Part shown: positions 7,407 to 18,387 of the stretch, in pieces
Layout: each line of letters starts with the position of its first letter
Position numbering within the stretch: position 1 is the first letter of the stretch
Source of the DNA: DASTPP01 sp035762175
GTDB taxonomy: Bacteria; Myxococcota_A; Polyangia; Polyangiales; Polyangiaceae
DNA: 45,859 nt
NCBI GenBank assembly: GCA_035762175.1
Contig: DASTPP010000072.1
Location: 1-45,859 of the forward strand
Reading direction: 5' to 3'
The notes under the pieces: generated by a model
Database searches by the model: none
What the model was told of the DNA's origin: nothing
Seen by the model: the letters and a program-made list of their open reading frames with translations, nothing else
Made by a program: the position numbers and the translations under genes

Positions 7407-10148
7407 ATGCCTTCGCTGTCACGCGCCCCCTCGACCCCTCCGCCGGGCCTCGGCGAGCTCGGCTCGGCCTCGGCGAGCGCGCGGGCGTCGGCCGTCGCGG
7501 CGCTGGGCGAGTCGCCCCGGCCCGAGCACGCGGGCGCGCTCTTCACGGCGCTCGACGACCGGTCGCCCCTCGTGCGGCGGCGGGCGGTCGAGGCGCTGGC
7601 GGGCCTCGCCCGGGCGCACGAGCGGGCGCGGGGCACCATCCGGCGGGTGCTGACGCGCCGCCTCGGGGCCGACCCCGAGGCCGATCTGCGCCGCCAGATC
7701 GCCGAGGCCCTGGCGCAGCTCGACGCGCCTCGGTGCGGCGGGGCGCGCCCGGGCCTGCCCCCCCGAGGGGGCCGCCCGCCCGCCGGGGCGCCGCGCAGCG
7801 ACGCGACGGCCGCCCCCGCCAACGACACGACGCGCCCGGCCGCGCCGGTGCCCGCCAACGACACGACGCGCCCGCGGCGGCCGCGCGCGGGCCGGGGGGG
7901 CAGGCGGCCGCCCCCCCTCGCCGTCGAGGCGCTGCTTTACGAGGGCATCGTCATCGAGCGCGGCGAGCGCGACTGCTACGATACCTACGACGAAGACTAC
8001 GACGAGCGTTCTTACGATACGCCGCCGTCTGCCCTGCCGGCCTCCGACGGGCTCGCGCCGCTCGGCCCGGTCGAGGCGCTCGTGCAGCGCTTGACGTTCG
8101 AGCTGCACGACGACGAGGGCGAGCGGCTCGACCAGCGGCCGCTGGCCGCCCGCGTGCTGACGCCCTCGGCCTACGGGCGCCTCTCGGGCCTGGTCAAGCG
8201 CGCCGCGCCCGAGGGCGGGGCGCCGCCTTCGCGCCCGGGCTCGGCCGCCGCCACGCTGCCCGAGCTGGCGAAGCTCGCGCGGCGCCGTCGCGAGGGCCTG
8301 ACCCCCGTCGAGCCCGACTGGGCGGCGCTGCGGGCGCCCTTGCTCGAGGCGCTCGCGGCGGCGCCGCCGGCGGGCGAGGCCGACCTCGAGGCGCTGGTGC
8401 TGGCCTTGCACGAGGCGCTCGTGCAGGGTCCGGCGACCCTGCGGCGGGCGCTCGCGCGCGGCGCGTGGCACGAGGGGTGGGCGCCCCTGGCTTGCTGGCT
8501 ACTCTCGGCCGAGCTCGGCTCGTTTCGTTCGCGGGCGCGGCAGGCGAGGGGCTCGTCGCTTGCCTTGCAGAACCTGCGCGAGGCGGCGCTCGGGCGCGAC
8601 CTGGACGAGCCCCTGATCGCCCGGGCCCTCGAGCGCCTCTGGCGCCCGGCCTCGCAGGCGCTCACCCTGCTGGCCTTCGGGGGCGGCTCGATGCGCTCGC
8701 TCGACTACCCCGAGTTTCGCGTCGTCGGCCACGTCGCGCTGGTCGAGCTCGGGCGCGAACAGGAGCAAGAGCTCGCCGCCCTCGCCGCGGCGCTGACCCA
8801 CCAGCGGCAGCTCTTGAGCGAGCTCTGGCGCGGCCCCGAGGCGCTCTTGCGTGCGCTCGCGCCCGAGCTCTGGGGCGCGCTCGGCGCCGAGGCGCAAAGC
8901 GCCCTCGTCGGGCAGCTCCGGCGCTCGACGGTGGCGTACATGGGCCTGCGCCGCGTGCCCGCGCTCGCGGGGGTGCGCCTGCGCCGATCGCACCTCGTCG
9001 AGTACTGGCAGCGCCCCGGCCCGAAGCCCCACGAGAGCGTCACCGCGGGCGACGTCGACCCCTTCGCCGACCACGACGCGCGCGCGACCGAGGGGCTCGT
9101 CGCGGCGCTCCTGGCCGAGCTGCACCAGCCCTACGCCGACGACGAGGCCCTGCAGGCGGGCCTCAAAGAGCTGCTCATCGAGGCCGCCCGGGCCGCGGCC
9201 ACCTGCTACGCGTGGCAGGGGCTGCCCTACCTGCAGCGCGGCGATCTGGCGTCGGCCGCGCGGCTGATCGACGCGCTCCTGCGCTGCTTCGACCACGCCC
9301 CGCGCGAGCTCGCGCAGGCGCTCGGCCTCGATCCGGCGCAGGGGCTGCCGCGCCTGCGGGGCGGGCAGGCGGGCGCGCTCGAGCGGCGCTTCCGGCGGTT
9401 TCACCGCGAGGCGCTGCGGGGGCGCAAGGCGAAGGGCGGCGAAGGCGTGACGTACGTCTGCAAGCCCCTGCCCAAAGACCAGGCGCTGGCGAGGGGCGAG
9501 CTCGGCCGCGACTGCTCGAGCAGCTCGGTGCCCTTCCGGGCGCTCTCGCCGCACCACGTCTACTACGGCATCTTCGACGAGGCGGGCCGGCAGCTGCCCG
9601 GCTACCTCACGGTCTACGAGGCGTGGGCGCGCCCGCAGGGCGGGCCGGCGCGGCCCATGCTCTGCCTCGAGACCGTCAACGAGCCGAAGGGCCTGCTCGG
9701 CGGCGTGCAACAAGATCTGCTGGTGCTCTTCGAAGCGATCGCCGAGAGCCGGGGCCTCGGCCCGGGCCTCGTGCTCGTCAGCGGCCACGGCACGTGGAAC
9801 TACTCGAACGGCCTCGAGCTCGCCCGCTGCCGCCGCGCCCGCCGGGGCGAGCCGGCGTGGCTCTCGCCCGCCGACCCGGTGATCTGGCGCATCTACCAGC
9901 GGCACTCCGACGAGGCGCGCTACTACTCGGCCTTCGGCGAAAACGACGACGGCGCGCTCTTGCGGCACGACGGCGAGGCCCCCGGGCGCGAGCCGAGGGT
10001 GCTGCTCGCCCCCTTCGACCCCGCGCACGACGTCGTGCAGCCCGAGAACCTCGCCGAGGCGCGCCGCCTCGCCGCGCTGCCCCGGCGCGAGCCGCGCGTC
10101 ACCTGCCGCGACGAGCAGGGCAACCCCTTGGGCTTCATCTCGGGCTGA
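7407..10148 (+). CDS. HEAT-repeat protein with uncharacterised C-terminal domain
   Basis: 913 aa from ATG 7407. Residues about 25-110 look like two HEAT-type helical repeats (LDDRSPLVRRRAVEALAGLA and a second with LRRQIAEALAQLD). A Pro/Arg/Thr linker near 125-170 contains a duplicated PANDTTRP. An acidic Tyr/Asp patch follows (CYDTYDEDYDERSYDTPP). The long middle is helical, with many Leu/Ala pairs. The last 250 residues are a distinct fold with GRDCSSSSVPF, YLTVYEAWA, LCLETVNEP and VSGHGTWNYSNG; the pattern is faintly GNAT-like, but I cannot assign it. No signal peptide is visible, so it is probably cytoplasmic. It is convergent with the aminopeptidase gene. Confidence 0.8.
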   Translation: MPSLSRAPSTPPPGLGELGSASASARASAVAALGESPRPEHAGALFTALDDRSPLVRRRAVEALAGLARAHERARGTIRRVLTRRLGADPEADLRRQIAEALAQLDAPRCGGARPGLPPRGGRPPAGAPRSDATAAPANDTTRPAAPVPANDTTRPRRPRAGRGGRRPPPLAVEALLYEGIVIERGERDCYDTYDEDYDERSYDTPPSALPASDGLAPLGPVEALVQRLTFELHDDEGERLDQRPLAARVLTPSAYGRLSGLVKRAAPEGGAPPSRPGSAAATLPELAKLARRRREGLTPVEPDWAALRAPLLEALAAAPPAGEADLEALVLALHEALVQGPATLRRALARGAWHEGWAPLACWLLSAELGSFRSRARQARGSSLALQNLREAALGRDLDEPLIARALERLWRPASQALTLLAFGGGSMRSLDYPEFRVVGHVALVELGREQEQELAALAAALTHQRQLLSELWRGPEALLRALAPELWGALGAEAQSALVGQLRRSTVAYMGLRRVPALAGVRLRRSHLVEYWQRPGPKPHESVTAGDVDPFADHDARATEGLVAALLAELHQPYADDEALQAGLKELLIEAARAAATCYAWQGLPYLQRGDLASAARLIDALLRCFDHAPRELAQALGLDPAQGLPRLRGGQAGALERRFRRFHREALRGRKAKGGEGVTYVCKPLPKDQALARGELGRDCSSSSVPFRALSPHHVYYGIFDEAGRQLPGYLTVYEAWARPQGGPARPMLCLETVNEPKGLLGGVQQDLLVLFEAIAESRGLGPGLVLVSGHGTWNYSNGLELARCRRARRGEPAWLSPADPVIWRIYQRHSDEARYYSAFGENDDGALLRHDGEAPGREPRVLLAPFDPAHDVVQPENLAEARRLAALPRREPRVTCRDEQGNPLGFISG
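7815..7874. repeat. 24-bp in-frame direct repeat
   Basis: 7815-7838 recurs at 7851-7874, 36 bp apart. It encodes PANDTTRP twice in the linker of the HEAT-repeat protein, so the duplication kept the frame. Confidence 0.85.
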
Positions 10149-10152
10149 GGGC

Positions 10153-10236
10153 GGCGACAGGCGCCCGCCGGCCGGCGACGGGCGCCTTCCGGCTGGCGAC
10201 AGGCGCCCGCCGGCCGGCGACGGGCGCTCGCCTCAG
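10153..10236. repeat. 21-bp tandem repeat, 4 units
   Basis: Units begin at 10153, 10174, 10195 and 10216 with consensus GGCGACRGGCGCC plus a variable 8-bp end. Units 1 and 3 are identical. The array fills the whole gap between two convergent genes, and the stop codon of the leftward aminopeptidase gene (10233-10235) lies in unit 4. Confidence 0.92.
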
Positions 10237-11363
10237 CCCGGGTTCGGCTCGGCGCCGCCGGTCGAGGGCGGCCGGCACTTGCCCGCGACGAGCGGCGCGA
10301 GCACGGGGCCGAGCGCGCGCTGGTGCGGCTCGCGGAAGGCGCCCGGGCCGAGGGCGCGCAGCGCGCCGAGAAAGCGCCCCCAGTCGCGGCCGCAGGCCTC
10401 GAAGAGCTCGGCGAGCTCGTCCGAGCCCTCGTGGTAGTTCTTGAACTGGGCGAGCGTCGCGTTGGTGATGGGCCGGCGGTAGCCGAGCTGGGCCCTGAGA
10501 TCGCGCAGGTAGGCGCCCTTCTTGGCGAGCTTCTCGGCGGGCGGCCCCTTCGACTGGTAGAGCGCGTCGAGCCAGGCGTACGCCCAGTGCAGCGCCCGCG
10601 CCCGGTCGCGCCCCGCGCGCAGCGCCCACGCGTACGCCTCGCCCTCGGCCGAGTGGGGCCCGAGCGCGTGCTCGAGGTACTCGGCGGCCATGCGGTCGCC
10701 GACGAAGCTCGCCACGCTCTCGTTGAAGGTGGTCTGGCCGCCGAGGTAGAGCGTGGCGTGCAGCGACTCGTGCAGCACGGTGTTGGCGAGCTCGCCGAGC
10801 GCGCCCGGGCCCTCGTCGAGCATCGTCGACAAGATGGGGTCTTTGAACCAGCCGAGCGTCGAGTAGGCGCTCGCGGTGCGCAGGTCGACGTCCCAGCCTT
10901 TTTGGCGCAGCCCAAGCGCGAAGTCGCGGGCCGCGTCTTGGTGGAACCACCCGAGGTAGGGCACGTCGCCCGCGATGGGGAAGGACCACGAGAGCGTCTT
11001 GAAGCGCAGGGGCTCGCAGGCGCTGACGACCCAGACGGCGGCGCGGCGGTCGAGCGCGACGAAGTCGCGGTAGTTCGCCGTCGCGCGCAGCCCCCGCGAC
11101 TCGCCGAAGCGCTTGATGGGCGCGACGCGGGCGAGCAGCGCGCGCGTCGCCTTCGGCACCGAGGGGTCGACGGCGACGTCGGCGACGCGGCGGGCGCGCA
11201 TGCCGATGTCGAACTGGCCGTAGGCGGCCTGCGACAAGTACCTCGCCTGGAAGCAGCCCGCCAGCGCGGGCGCCGCCGCGGCGACCAGGGCCGGAAGGCC
11301 CCGGCCGGCGAGGGCGCGCCAGGCGGAGCCGAGCGCGGCGAGGGGCCGGCGGGCCGGGGGCAT
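10233..11363 (-). CDS. Putative lipoprotein aminopeptidase (DUF2265 type)
   Basis: 376 aa. The N-terminal signal ends in lipobox LAGC (Cys37) and is followed by FQARYLSQAAYGQ, the start typical of the DUF2265 putative aminopeptidase family. The zinc site HESLH is at 198-202, with the downstream glutamate in FNESVASF (Glu215), the gluzincin layout. Other family-like blocks are GWFHQDAARDFA and TLGWFKDPIL. It probably acts as a membrane-tethered zinc peptidase in the periplasm; the substrate is unknown. The start codon lies 3 bp downstream of the oxidoreductase stop codon (11367), so the two genes form one transcription unit. Confidence 0.85.
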   Translation of the reverse strand: MPPARRPLAALGSAWRALAGRGLPALVAAAAPALAGCFQARYLSQAAYGQFDIGMRARRVADVAVDPSVPKATRALLARVAPIKRFGESRGLRATANYRDFVALDRRAAVWVVSACEPLRFKTLSWSFPIAGDVPYLGWFHQDAARDFALGLRQKGWDVDLRTASAYSTLGWFKDPILSTMLDEGPGALGELANTVLHESLHATLYLGGQTTFNESVASFVGDRMAAEYLEHALGPHSAEGEAYAWALRAGRDRARALHWAYAWLDALYQSKGPPAEKLAKKGAYLRDLRAQLGYRRPITNATLAQFKNYHEGSDELAELFEACGRDWGRFLGALRALGPGAFREPHQRALGPVLAPLVAGKCRPPSTGGAEPNPG

Positions 11364-11366
11364 CGT

Positions 11367-12368
11367 TCAGCGCACCGTGAGCACGATCTTGCCGCGCGCG
11401 CGCCCCGTCTCGAGGTACGCGAGCGCCGAGCGCACGTCGTCGAGCGGGAAGGTGCGGTCGACCACCACGCTCACCTCGCCCCCGTCGACGAGCTCGCCGA
11501 CCCGCGCGAGCTGCGCGCCGTCGGGGCGCATGAAGAGGTACTCGTAGCTCGCGCCCCGGGCGGCCGCCGCCCGCCGCGCCCGCAGGCTCATGGCCCAGAA
11601 GACCGGCACGAGCCACCGCGGGAAGCCGTGGCGGCGCACCGTGGCCGGCTCGAGCGGCCCGGCGATCGAGACGATCTTGCCGCCCGGCTTGAGCACCTTG
11701 AACGAGCGCAGCAGCGCCTCGCCCCCGAGCGCGTCGAGCACCGCGTCGTAGCCGGCGAGCTCGTCGTCGAAGCGGCGGGCCCGGTAGTCGACGACCACGT
11801 CGGCGCCGAGCTTGCGCACGAGCTCGGCGTTCTTGGCCGAGGTCGTCGTCGCCACGTGGGCGCCGCGCCGCCGCGCGAGCTGCAGCGCGAAGGTGCCGAC
11901 GCCGCCCGAGCCCGCGTGCACGAGCAGCCGCGTGCCCGCGCCCACCGCGAGCGCGTCGAGGCACTGCCAGGCGGTCAGCGCCGCGAGCGGCACGGCCGCC
12001 GCCTCGGCCATGGTCAGGTTCGCCGGCTTCGGCGCCGCGTGCGGCTCGCGCACGCGGGCGTACTCGGCGAAGGCCCCGAGCGCGTCTTTGTCGACGCGGG
12101 CGAAGACCTCGTCGCCCTCGCGGAAGCGCCGCGCCCCGGGCCCCCGGCCGACCACCCGCCCCGCCAGCTCGCTGCCGAACACCAGCGGCAGCGGGTACCG
12201 CCGCAGGGGCCGCAGCAGCCCCTGGCGCGTCTTGAAGTCGATCGGGTTCACCCCCGCCGCGTGCACCTCGACGAGCAACTCGTCGCCCTCGGGCGAGGGC
12301 GTCGGCACGTCGGCGCGCACCTCGACCTTGTCGTTCGACCCGTAGCCGGTCAGCAGCGCGGCCCGCAC
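11367..12368 (-). CDS. NADP-dependent quinone oxidoreductase-like protein (MDR family)
   Basis: 333 aa from GTG 12368. The start reads MRAALLTGYG, typical of zinc-free medium-chain reductases. AAGVNPIDFKTRQG and FGSELAGRVVG are the family's substrate-side motifs. The nucleotide-binding loop is HAGSGGVGTFALQLA, and there are no structural-zinc cysteines. It should reduce a quinone or enone with NADPH; the substrate is open. It is the upstream partner of the aminopeptidase gene, with a 3-bp gap. Why a reductase and a lipoprotein peptidase are paired is not evident from sequence. Confidence 0.87.
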   Translation of the reverse strand: MRAALLTGYGSNDKVEVRADVPTPSPEGDELLVEVHAAGVNPIDFKTRQGLLRPLRRYPLPLVFGSELAGRVVGRGPGARRFREGDEVFARVDKDALGAFAEYARVREPHAAPKPANLTMAEAAAVPLAALTAWQCLDALAVGAGTRLLVHAGSGGVGTFALQLARRRGAHVATTTSAKNAELVRKLGADVVVDYRARRFDDELAGYDAVLDALGGEALLRSFKVLKPGGKIVSIAGPLEPATVRRHGFPRWLVPVFWAMSLRARRAAAARGASYEYLFMRPDGAQLARVGELVDGGEVSVVVDRTFPLDDVRSALAYLETGRARGKIVLTVR

Positions 12369-12432
12369 GGCGCCACCCTAGCGCGCTTTTCTGCGGCGGC
12401 GGCCCCAAAAACGCCGCCCGCGGCCCCGCCGC

Positions 12433-13383
12433 TCACTCGCGCACGCTGAAGCCGACCAGCAGCCCCACGTACGTCGCGTCGACGCGCGCGAACGACCCGT
12501 CGCCCCGCGGCACGTCGCCCCGATCGTGCCGCCCGTCGAGGCACGCGGCCGCGCGGCCGAAGATCGCGCAGAGGTTGCCCCGCACCTCGTCGAGCGAGCC
12601 CTGCCCGTCCCGCTCGCGCCCCAGAAAGCGCCGCGCCTCGACGTCGAGCCGCAGCCACGACGACCACGCCGAGGCGTAGAAGCCGAGGTCGAAGGTGCCG
12701 TTCAGCGTGCGCGCCGCCCCCTCGAGCGGGTCGAAGCGCCCGGCCAGCACCGCGCCCGGCTGGAACCCCGCCTCGAAAAACAGGTCGCCCGTGAACACCT
12801 GGTAGCCGAGCTGGCCCTGCGGCAGCTCGAGCCGCGAGTCGTAAATCAGGTTGTTGCCCGCCAGCATGCCGAACAGGCCGATGCGCCCCACCGGCCCGTG
12901 CGTCCGGCCGAAGGGCGCCCGCCAGCCCCCGTAAAGCCCCAGCCCCAGCCCCCCCTCGAAGCCGCCCCCGCCCCCGCCGAGGAACGCGAAGCCCCGCGTC
13001 AGGCTCGTCGTCCCGTTCGGGTTGGTCAACGCCGAGCCCGACCCGAGCCCGAAGGTCAGCCCCAGCGCCCGATCGCTGCCGAGCCCGCCGCTCACGTCCG
13101 TCAGCGACATGCGCAGCCCCCCCGCGCCCCCGTAGGCCCGGTAAAAGTCGCGCCCCCGACCGTCTTCGTCGTCGATCCGAAAGCTGCGCTCCTGGTCGGA
13201 CGCGCGCCGCTGCTCGCGCAGCTCTTCGTCGATCTCGGCCGGGCTCGACCCCCGCAGCTTGCCCCCCTGGCGCGGCCCCGAAACCGGCTCGACCGGCCCC
13301 CCGCCCGCCTGCGCCCGCCCGAGCCCCGGCGCCGAGGCCGCCGCCACCGCCAACGCCGCCCAAAGAAAGTGCCTGGTCTTCAT
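12433..13383 (-). CDS. Putative outer-membrane beta-barrel protein
   Basis: 316 aa from ATG 13383. The open frame continues upstream to 13761, but that part overlaps the DUF423 gene in another frame and looks like a shadow. A Sec signal peptide is clear (MKTRHFLWAALAVAAASAPG, cut near GRAQA). A charged linker (EIDEELREQRRASDQERSF) is followed by alternating hydrophobic and Gly/aromatic strands such as GGLGLGLYGGWRAPFG and FDLGFYASAWSSWLRLD, ending VGLLVGFSVRE. That pattern suggests a barrel of about 10-12 strands. No porin or TonB motif is recognised. Confidence 0.72.
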   Translation of the reverse strand: MKTRHFLWAALAVAAASAPGLGRAQAGGGPVEPVSGPRQGGKLRGSSPAEIDEELREQRRASDQERSFRIDDEDGRGRDFYRAYGGAGGLRMSLTDVSGGLGSDRALGLTFGLGSGSALTNPNGTTSLTRGFAFLGGGGGGFEGGLGLGLYGGWRAPFGRTHGPVGRIGLFGMLAGNNLIYDSRLELPQGQLGYQVFTGDLFFEAGFQPGAVLAGRFDPLEGAARTLNGTFDLGFYASAWSSWLRLDVEARRFLGRERDGQGSLDEVRGNLCAIFGRAAACLDGRHDRGDVPRGDGSFARVDATYVGLLVGFSVRE

Positions 13384-13496
13384 CAAGCTCGCCCCATTCC
13401 ATGGCACGCCGCGCCGCGCCGAACCATTCGCCGCCGCCCGCGGCCGCCAAGGTCGGACGAGCCCGACCGCCAATTTCGTCAACCCGCCCCGCGCGC

Positions 13497-13889
13497 TCAG
13501 GGCCCCGCCATTCGATAGGCCCCCCAGCCGAGCGCCGCCCAACCCAGCATGAAGCCGAGCCCCCCGAGCGGCGTCACCGCCCCGAGCACGCGCACCCCCG
13601 TCAGCGTCATCGCGTAGAGGCTGCCCGAAAACAGCAGCGTGCCCGCCACGAAGGCCCAGCCCGCCACCGAGAGCGCCGCGCCCCCCGCCCGCGGCCAGAG
13701 CAGCGCCACCAACCCGAGCGCGAGCGCATGCACCAAGTGGTAATGCGCCCCCGTCTGCCACCAGCCCAGCCGCTGCGCCCCGTCGGCCAGCGCCCCCAGC
13801 CGATCGCGCAGCCCGTGCGCCCCGAAGGCACCCAAGGCCACGCCGCTCAAACCCGAAAAGGACGCCAGGAGCAGAAAAAGACGGTCCAT
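13497..13889 (-). CDS. DUF423 family membrane protein
   Basis: 130 aa, the usual length for DUF423 (YgdD-like). It opens with the family signature, FSGLSGVALGAFGAHGLRD, and contains WWQTGAHYHLVHALAL and FSGSLYAMTLTGVR. Four hydrophobic helices are expected. The function of the family is unknown. It is followed on the same strand by the beta-barrel gene after 113 bp and is divergent from the gene at 14124. Confidence 0.93.
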   Translation of the reverse strand: MDRLFLLLASFSGLSGVALGAFGAHGLRDRLGALADGAQRLGWWQTGAHYHLVHALALGLVALLWPRAGGAALSVAGWAFVAGTLLFSGSLYAMTLTGVRVLGAVTPLGGLGFMLGWAALGWGAYRMAGP

Positions 13890-14123
13890 CGCGGGGCGAC
13901 CTTCGGCCTAGCTCGGCCGATCGTCAAGTGCCCCCCTGAACTCTGGCTGCGGACAAGACGTAAGGAGGAATGTGCCCCGCCGCTGCACCGCCCGCTCCCC
14001 GCGCCCGTGCCAGGGCCGGCCTGGGATCTCTGGCGCAGGGCCGGCCCCCAGGGGGCAAGGCCCAGAAGGAACGGTCAACGGCGCGGCACGGGCGTGCAGA
14101 CGATTTGCGACAAGGGCCCCCTC
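13890..14123. other. Divergent intergenic region
   Basis: 234 bp between two divergent genes, so both promoters should lie here. A 10-bp direct repeat AGGGCCGGCC occurs near 14011 and 14038. No clear -35/-10 or -24/-12 pair was identified. Confidence 0.4.
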
Positions 14124-14597
14124 ATGAGTTTCTCGTTCGACCCCGCTACCTACCCCCTCCGCCTCCGTGTCGAGGGGCTCTTCTCGTCCGCGGACCTCGT
14201 CGACCTCGACCGGAGCCTCGCCGCCCACGCGGCCGAGAAGCGCCCGGCCTTGCTCCTCGATGCCCGCGCGGTAAGCGCCCCGGTCATCTTGTGGACCAAG
14301 GCCCGTCGGACGACGCTCGAAAGCCTTCTGCGCCATGTCGGCCCCCTCGCCATCGTCGCGACCGACTCGGCCATGCTCAACGCCATCCGGCTGGCCTTGC
14401 ACCCCTTCGGCTCCGACATCGTCTGGCGGAATTTCGCCTCGATCGACGAGGCCTCGACCTGGCTCGAGACCATCGAGCGGCACGGCCGCCCGATCTGGAA
14501 CCCCGCCGCGATCACCGCCCCCGTCTCGGACGCGGCCTGGGACCGCCTCTGGACGGCCGTTCGGGCGAAGCGCTGGCAGAGCGCCCTGCAACCCTGA
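14124..14597 (+). CDS. Small STAS/SpoIIAA-like hypothetical protein
   Basis: 157 aa from ATG 14124, with an AAGGG sequence about 8 nt upstream. Residues 1-110 read as alternating strands and helices (YPLRLRVEGLFSSADLVDLD, ALLLDARAV, LAIVATDSAMLNAIRL), as in STAS or SpoIIAA-like folds. There is no phosphorylatable Ser signature I would trust. The longer open frame starting at 13401 is antisense to two genes and is rejected. The protein at 28961 has a similar strand-helix layout, so they may be distant paralogues. No signal peptide. Confidence 0.68.
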   Translation: MSFSFDPATYPLRLRVEGLFSSADLVDLDRSLAAHAAEKRPALLLDARAVSAPVILWTKARRTTLESLLRHVGPLAIVATDSAMLNAIRLALHPFGSDIVWRNFASIDEASTWLETIERHGRPIWNPAAITAPVSDAAWDRLWTAVRAKRWQSALQP

Positions 14598-14650
14598 GCT
14601 CTCCGCCTCGGGCGGAGGCGTAGCGTTCTGCCTCACCCGCGCGATCTCGC

Positions 14651-14671
14651 CCCTTGAAGCGACTTCGAGGG
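14651..14671 (+). other. Hairpin with CTTGAA motif in the clpB leader
   Basis: CCCTTGAAG (14651-14659) pairs with CTTCGAGGG (14663-14671) with one G-U pair. CTTGAA followed about 18 nt later by CCCC also resembles a sigma-32 heat-shock promoter, which would suit clpB, but it is about 460 bp upstream of the start codon. Both readings are tentative. Confidence 0.25.
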
Positions 14672-14790
14672 CGCCGCCCCTGTCGCACCACGCCCGGGCC
14701 CTCGCCCCGGACGGTGGCGTTCGGCATTGGGTTGCCTCGCACGCGCTGCCCTGAATTGAAGTCGGGGGCCTAAAGCGGGCGTCGGCGCAC

Positions 14791-14894
14791 AAAAAGGCGA
14801 TGCCCCCGCGCCCCCGCCCTGCCAGGTCGGGCGGGTCGGACGGGGGGCGGGGGCATCGGGGAGGGCTACCCCTCCGAGTAAGGTGTGTGCCGGG
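14791..14894 (-). ncRNA. Candidate sigma-54-driven small RNA upstream of clpB
   Basis: Leftward transcript predicted from about 14894 (12 nt past the -12 element) to the U5 tract at 14795-14791. It would fold first as a GGAGGG/CCCTCC hairpin and then as a long terminator stem: 14847-14857 pairs perfectly with 14799-14809, then 14842-14846 with 14811-14815, closed by UUUUU after 3 nt. No protein start is evident within it. It lacks the GGAYG/CGTCC C-loop motif of the other two small-RNA loci. Alternatively the hairpin only terminates stray antisense transcription in the clpB leader. Confidence 0.4.
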
Positions 14895-14903
14895 GCGAAG
14901 GGG

Positions 14904-14921
14904 ATGCTCGAACCGTGCCAA
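14904..14921 (-). promoter_or_regulatory. Sigma-54-type promoter candidate
   Basis: On the minus strand TTGGCACG, then GTTC, then GAGCA gives GG-N10-GC spacing. The -24 half is a full consensus match; the -12 half has GA in place of TT. It lies 10 nt before the predicted small-RNA start. In this base composition about one such match could occur by chance in the window. Confidence 0.4.
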
Positions 14922-15116
14922 CAACCCCCTTGCACCCCGAGGGGTCGGTCTTAGTTTGCGTGGCGGACGAACTAGCGCCCCCGAACGGCGAGCCGTGCGG
15001 GGGGTGTCGTGGCCTTTCGACCGGCGCGCGGCGCACCACGGTGCGCCCCAAGGGGCGCGCCCGGGCCTCGACCCTGCCGCTTCGCGTTCGACCCTTACCG
15101 AGGACGGAGCACCGCC

Positions 15117-17732
<2,616 letters not shown>

Positions 17733-17742
17733 GGGGCCTGCC

Positions 17743-17867
17743 GCCCGGGGGCGCGTCGCCCCGGGCGAGCGAGGGCGCCGCCAAGGGGCCGGCCGAGGCC
17801 ACCCGGGGCGGAGCGCGACCTTGCAAAACGCTCGGCGGACGCCGCCCAGGCTCAAGCCTGGGCGGCG
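17743..17867 (+). terminator. Two strong hairpins downstream of clpB
   Basis: The first hairpin has a perfect 8-bp stem, 17743-17750 with 17759-17766. The second has a perfect 13-bp stem, 17840-17852 with 17855-17867 (CGCCGCCCAGGCT and its complement) around a 2-nt gap. Neither is followed by a U tract, so termination efficiency is uncertain. The second has the same GGCT-NN-AGCC apex as the terminator at 209-230. Confidence 0.45.
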
Positions 17868-18087
17868 GGCCTCAGCATCGGAAGGGGGAGGGGTGCCGTG
17901 AAGGTGCGAGTTGCCCCCCTGAGTTTGGGGGTGGCCCCTTGGTTTTCTGTCGTCGCGCGGGCGGGTGGGGCGTCGTTTGGTGTGGTGGCGGGGGCGGGGC
18001 GGGGTCGAGCTTTCAAACGTGCACGATGAACTGCGCTTTTGAAGCGTACCACTGGTAAGTGCTCTCTAAGTTCTTGGTTTCTGGTTC

Positions 18088-18116
18088 TTGCGACCTGGCA
18101 CGCTCGCTGCTATATA
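18088..18116 (+). promoter_or_regulatory. Overlapping sigma-54 and sigma-70-type promoters
   Basis: CTGGCACG (18095-18102), CTCG, then CTGC (18107-18110) is a near-consensus sigma-54 site with GG (18097-18098) and GC (18109-18110) exactly 10 nt apart. Superimposed is TTGCGA (18088-18093), a 17-nt gap, and TATATA (18111-18116), a good sigma-70 pair and a rare AT-rich patch for this DNA. Both predict a start at about 18122-18124. GTTCTTG occurs at 18070, 18084 and 18119 around the site. Confidence 0.6.
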
Positions 18117-18121
18117 GAGTT

Positions 18122-18173
18122 CTTGCAGCGCCCGCGGATGCCCCCCCCCTCGTCCCGGGCGCTGCTTTTTTTT
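18122..18173 (+). ncRNA. C-loop small RNA candidate, locus A
   Basis: Predicted transcript of about 50 nt that is essentially one hairpin plus terminator. The outer stem GCAGCGCCCG (18125-18134) pairs perfectly with 18156-18165. After a single bulged C, the inner stem GGATG (18136-18140) pairs with CGTCC (18151-18155). The apical loop is nine C and one T (18141-18150). Eight T residues follow at once (18166-18173). The inner stem and C-rich loop recur in both hairpins of the RNA at 24066-24159, and the outer stems show a compensatory A-U to G-C change. A regulatory RNA is the simplest reading; a plain terminator does not explain the conserved loop or the abutting promoter. Confidence 0.65.
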
Positions 18174-18387
18174 GTCCTGCGCGTGAGTTTGGCCGCGTCG
18201 GGGCATGACGACGAGCCCGAAAGGGCGCTCGAACCCACCTCCCTGTTTCGTGCGTTGGCCGGCTCGGGCCGAAGGGCGCGCGGGGCGTGAGTGGGGCGTG
18301 GCGGCGGCCTTGGGGCGCCGCGGCTTGTTGGGTTCGCGGCGAACGAAGGGCTAGGCCCGCCGTGGCGGCGCGGCTAAAAAGGGGGCG

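Noticed and set aside
18125..18173. Locus A as merely a clpB or upstream-gene terminator
   Set aside because: Considered, but a near-consensus promoter ends 9-15 nt before the stem and the loop is conserved with locus B, which a simple terminator does not need. Kept as a small-RNA candidate.
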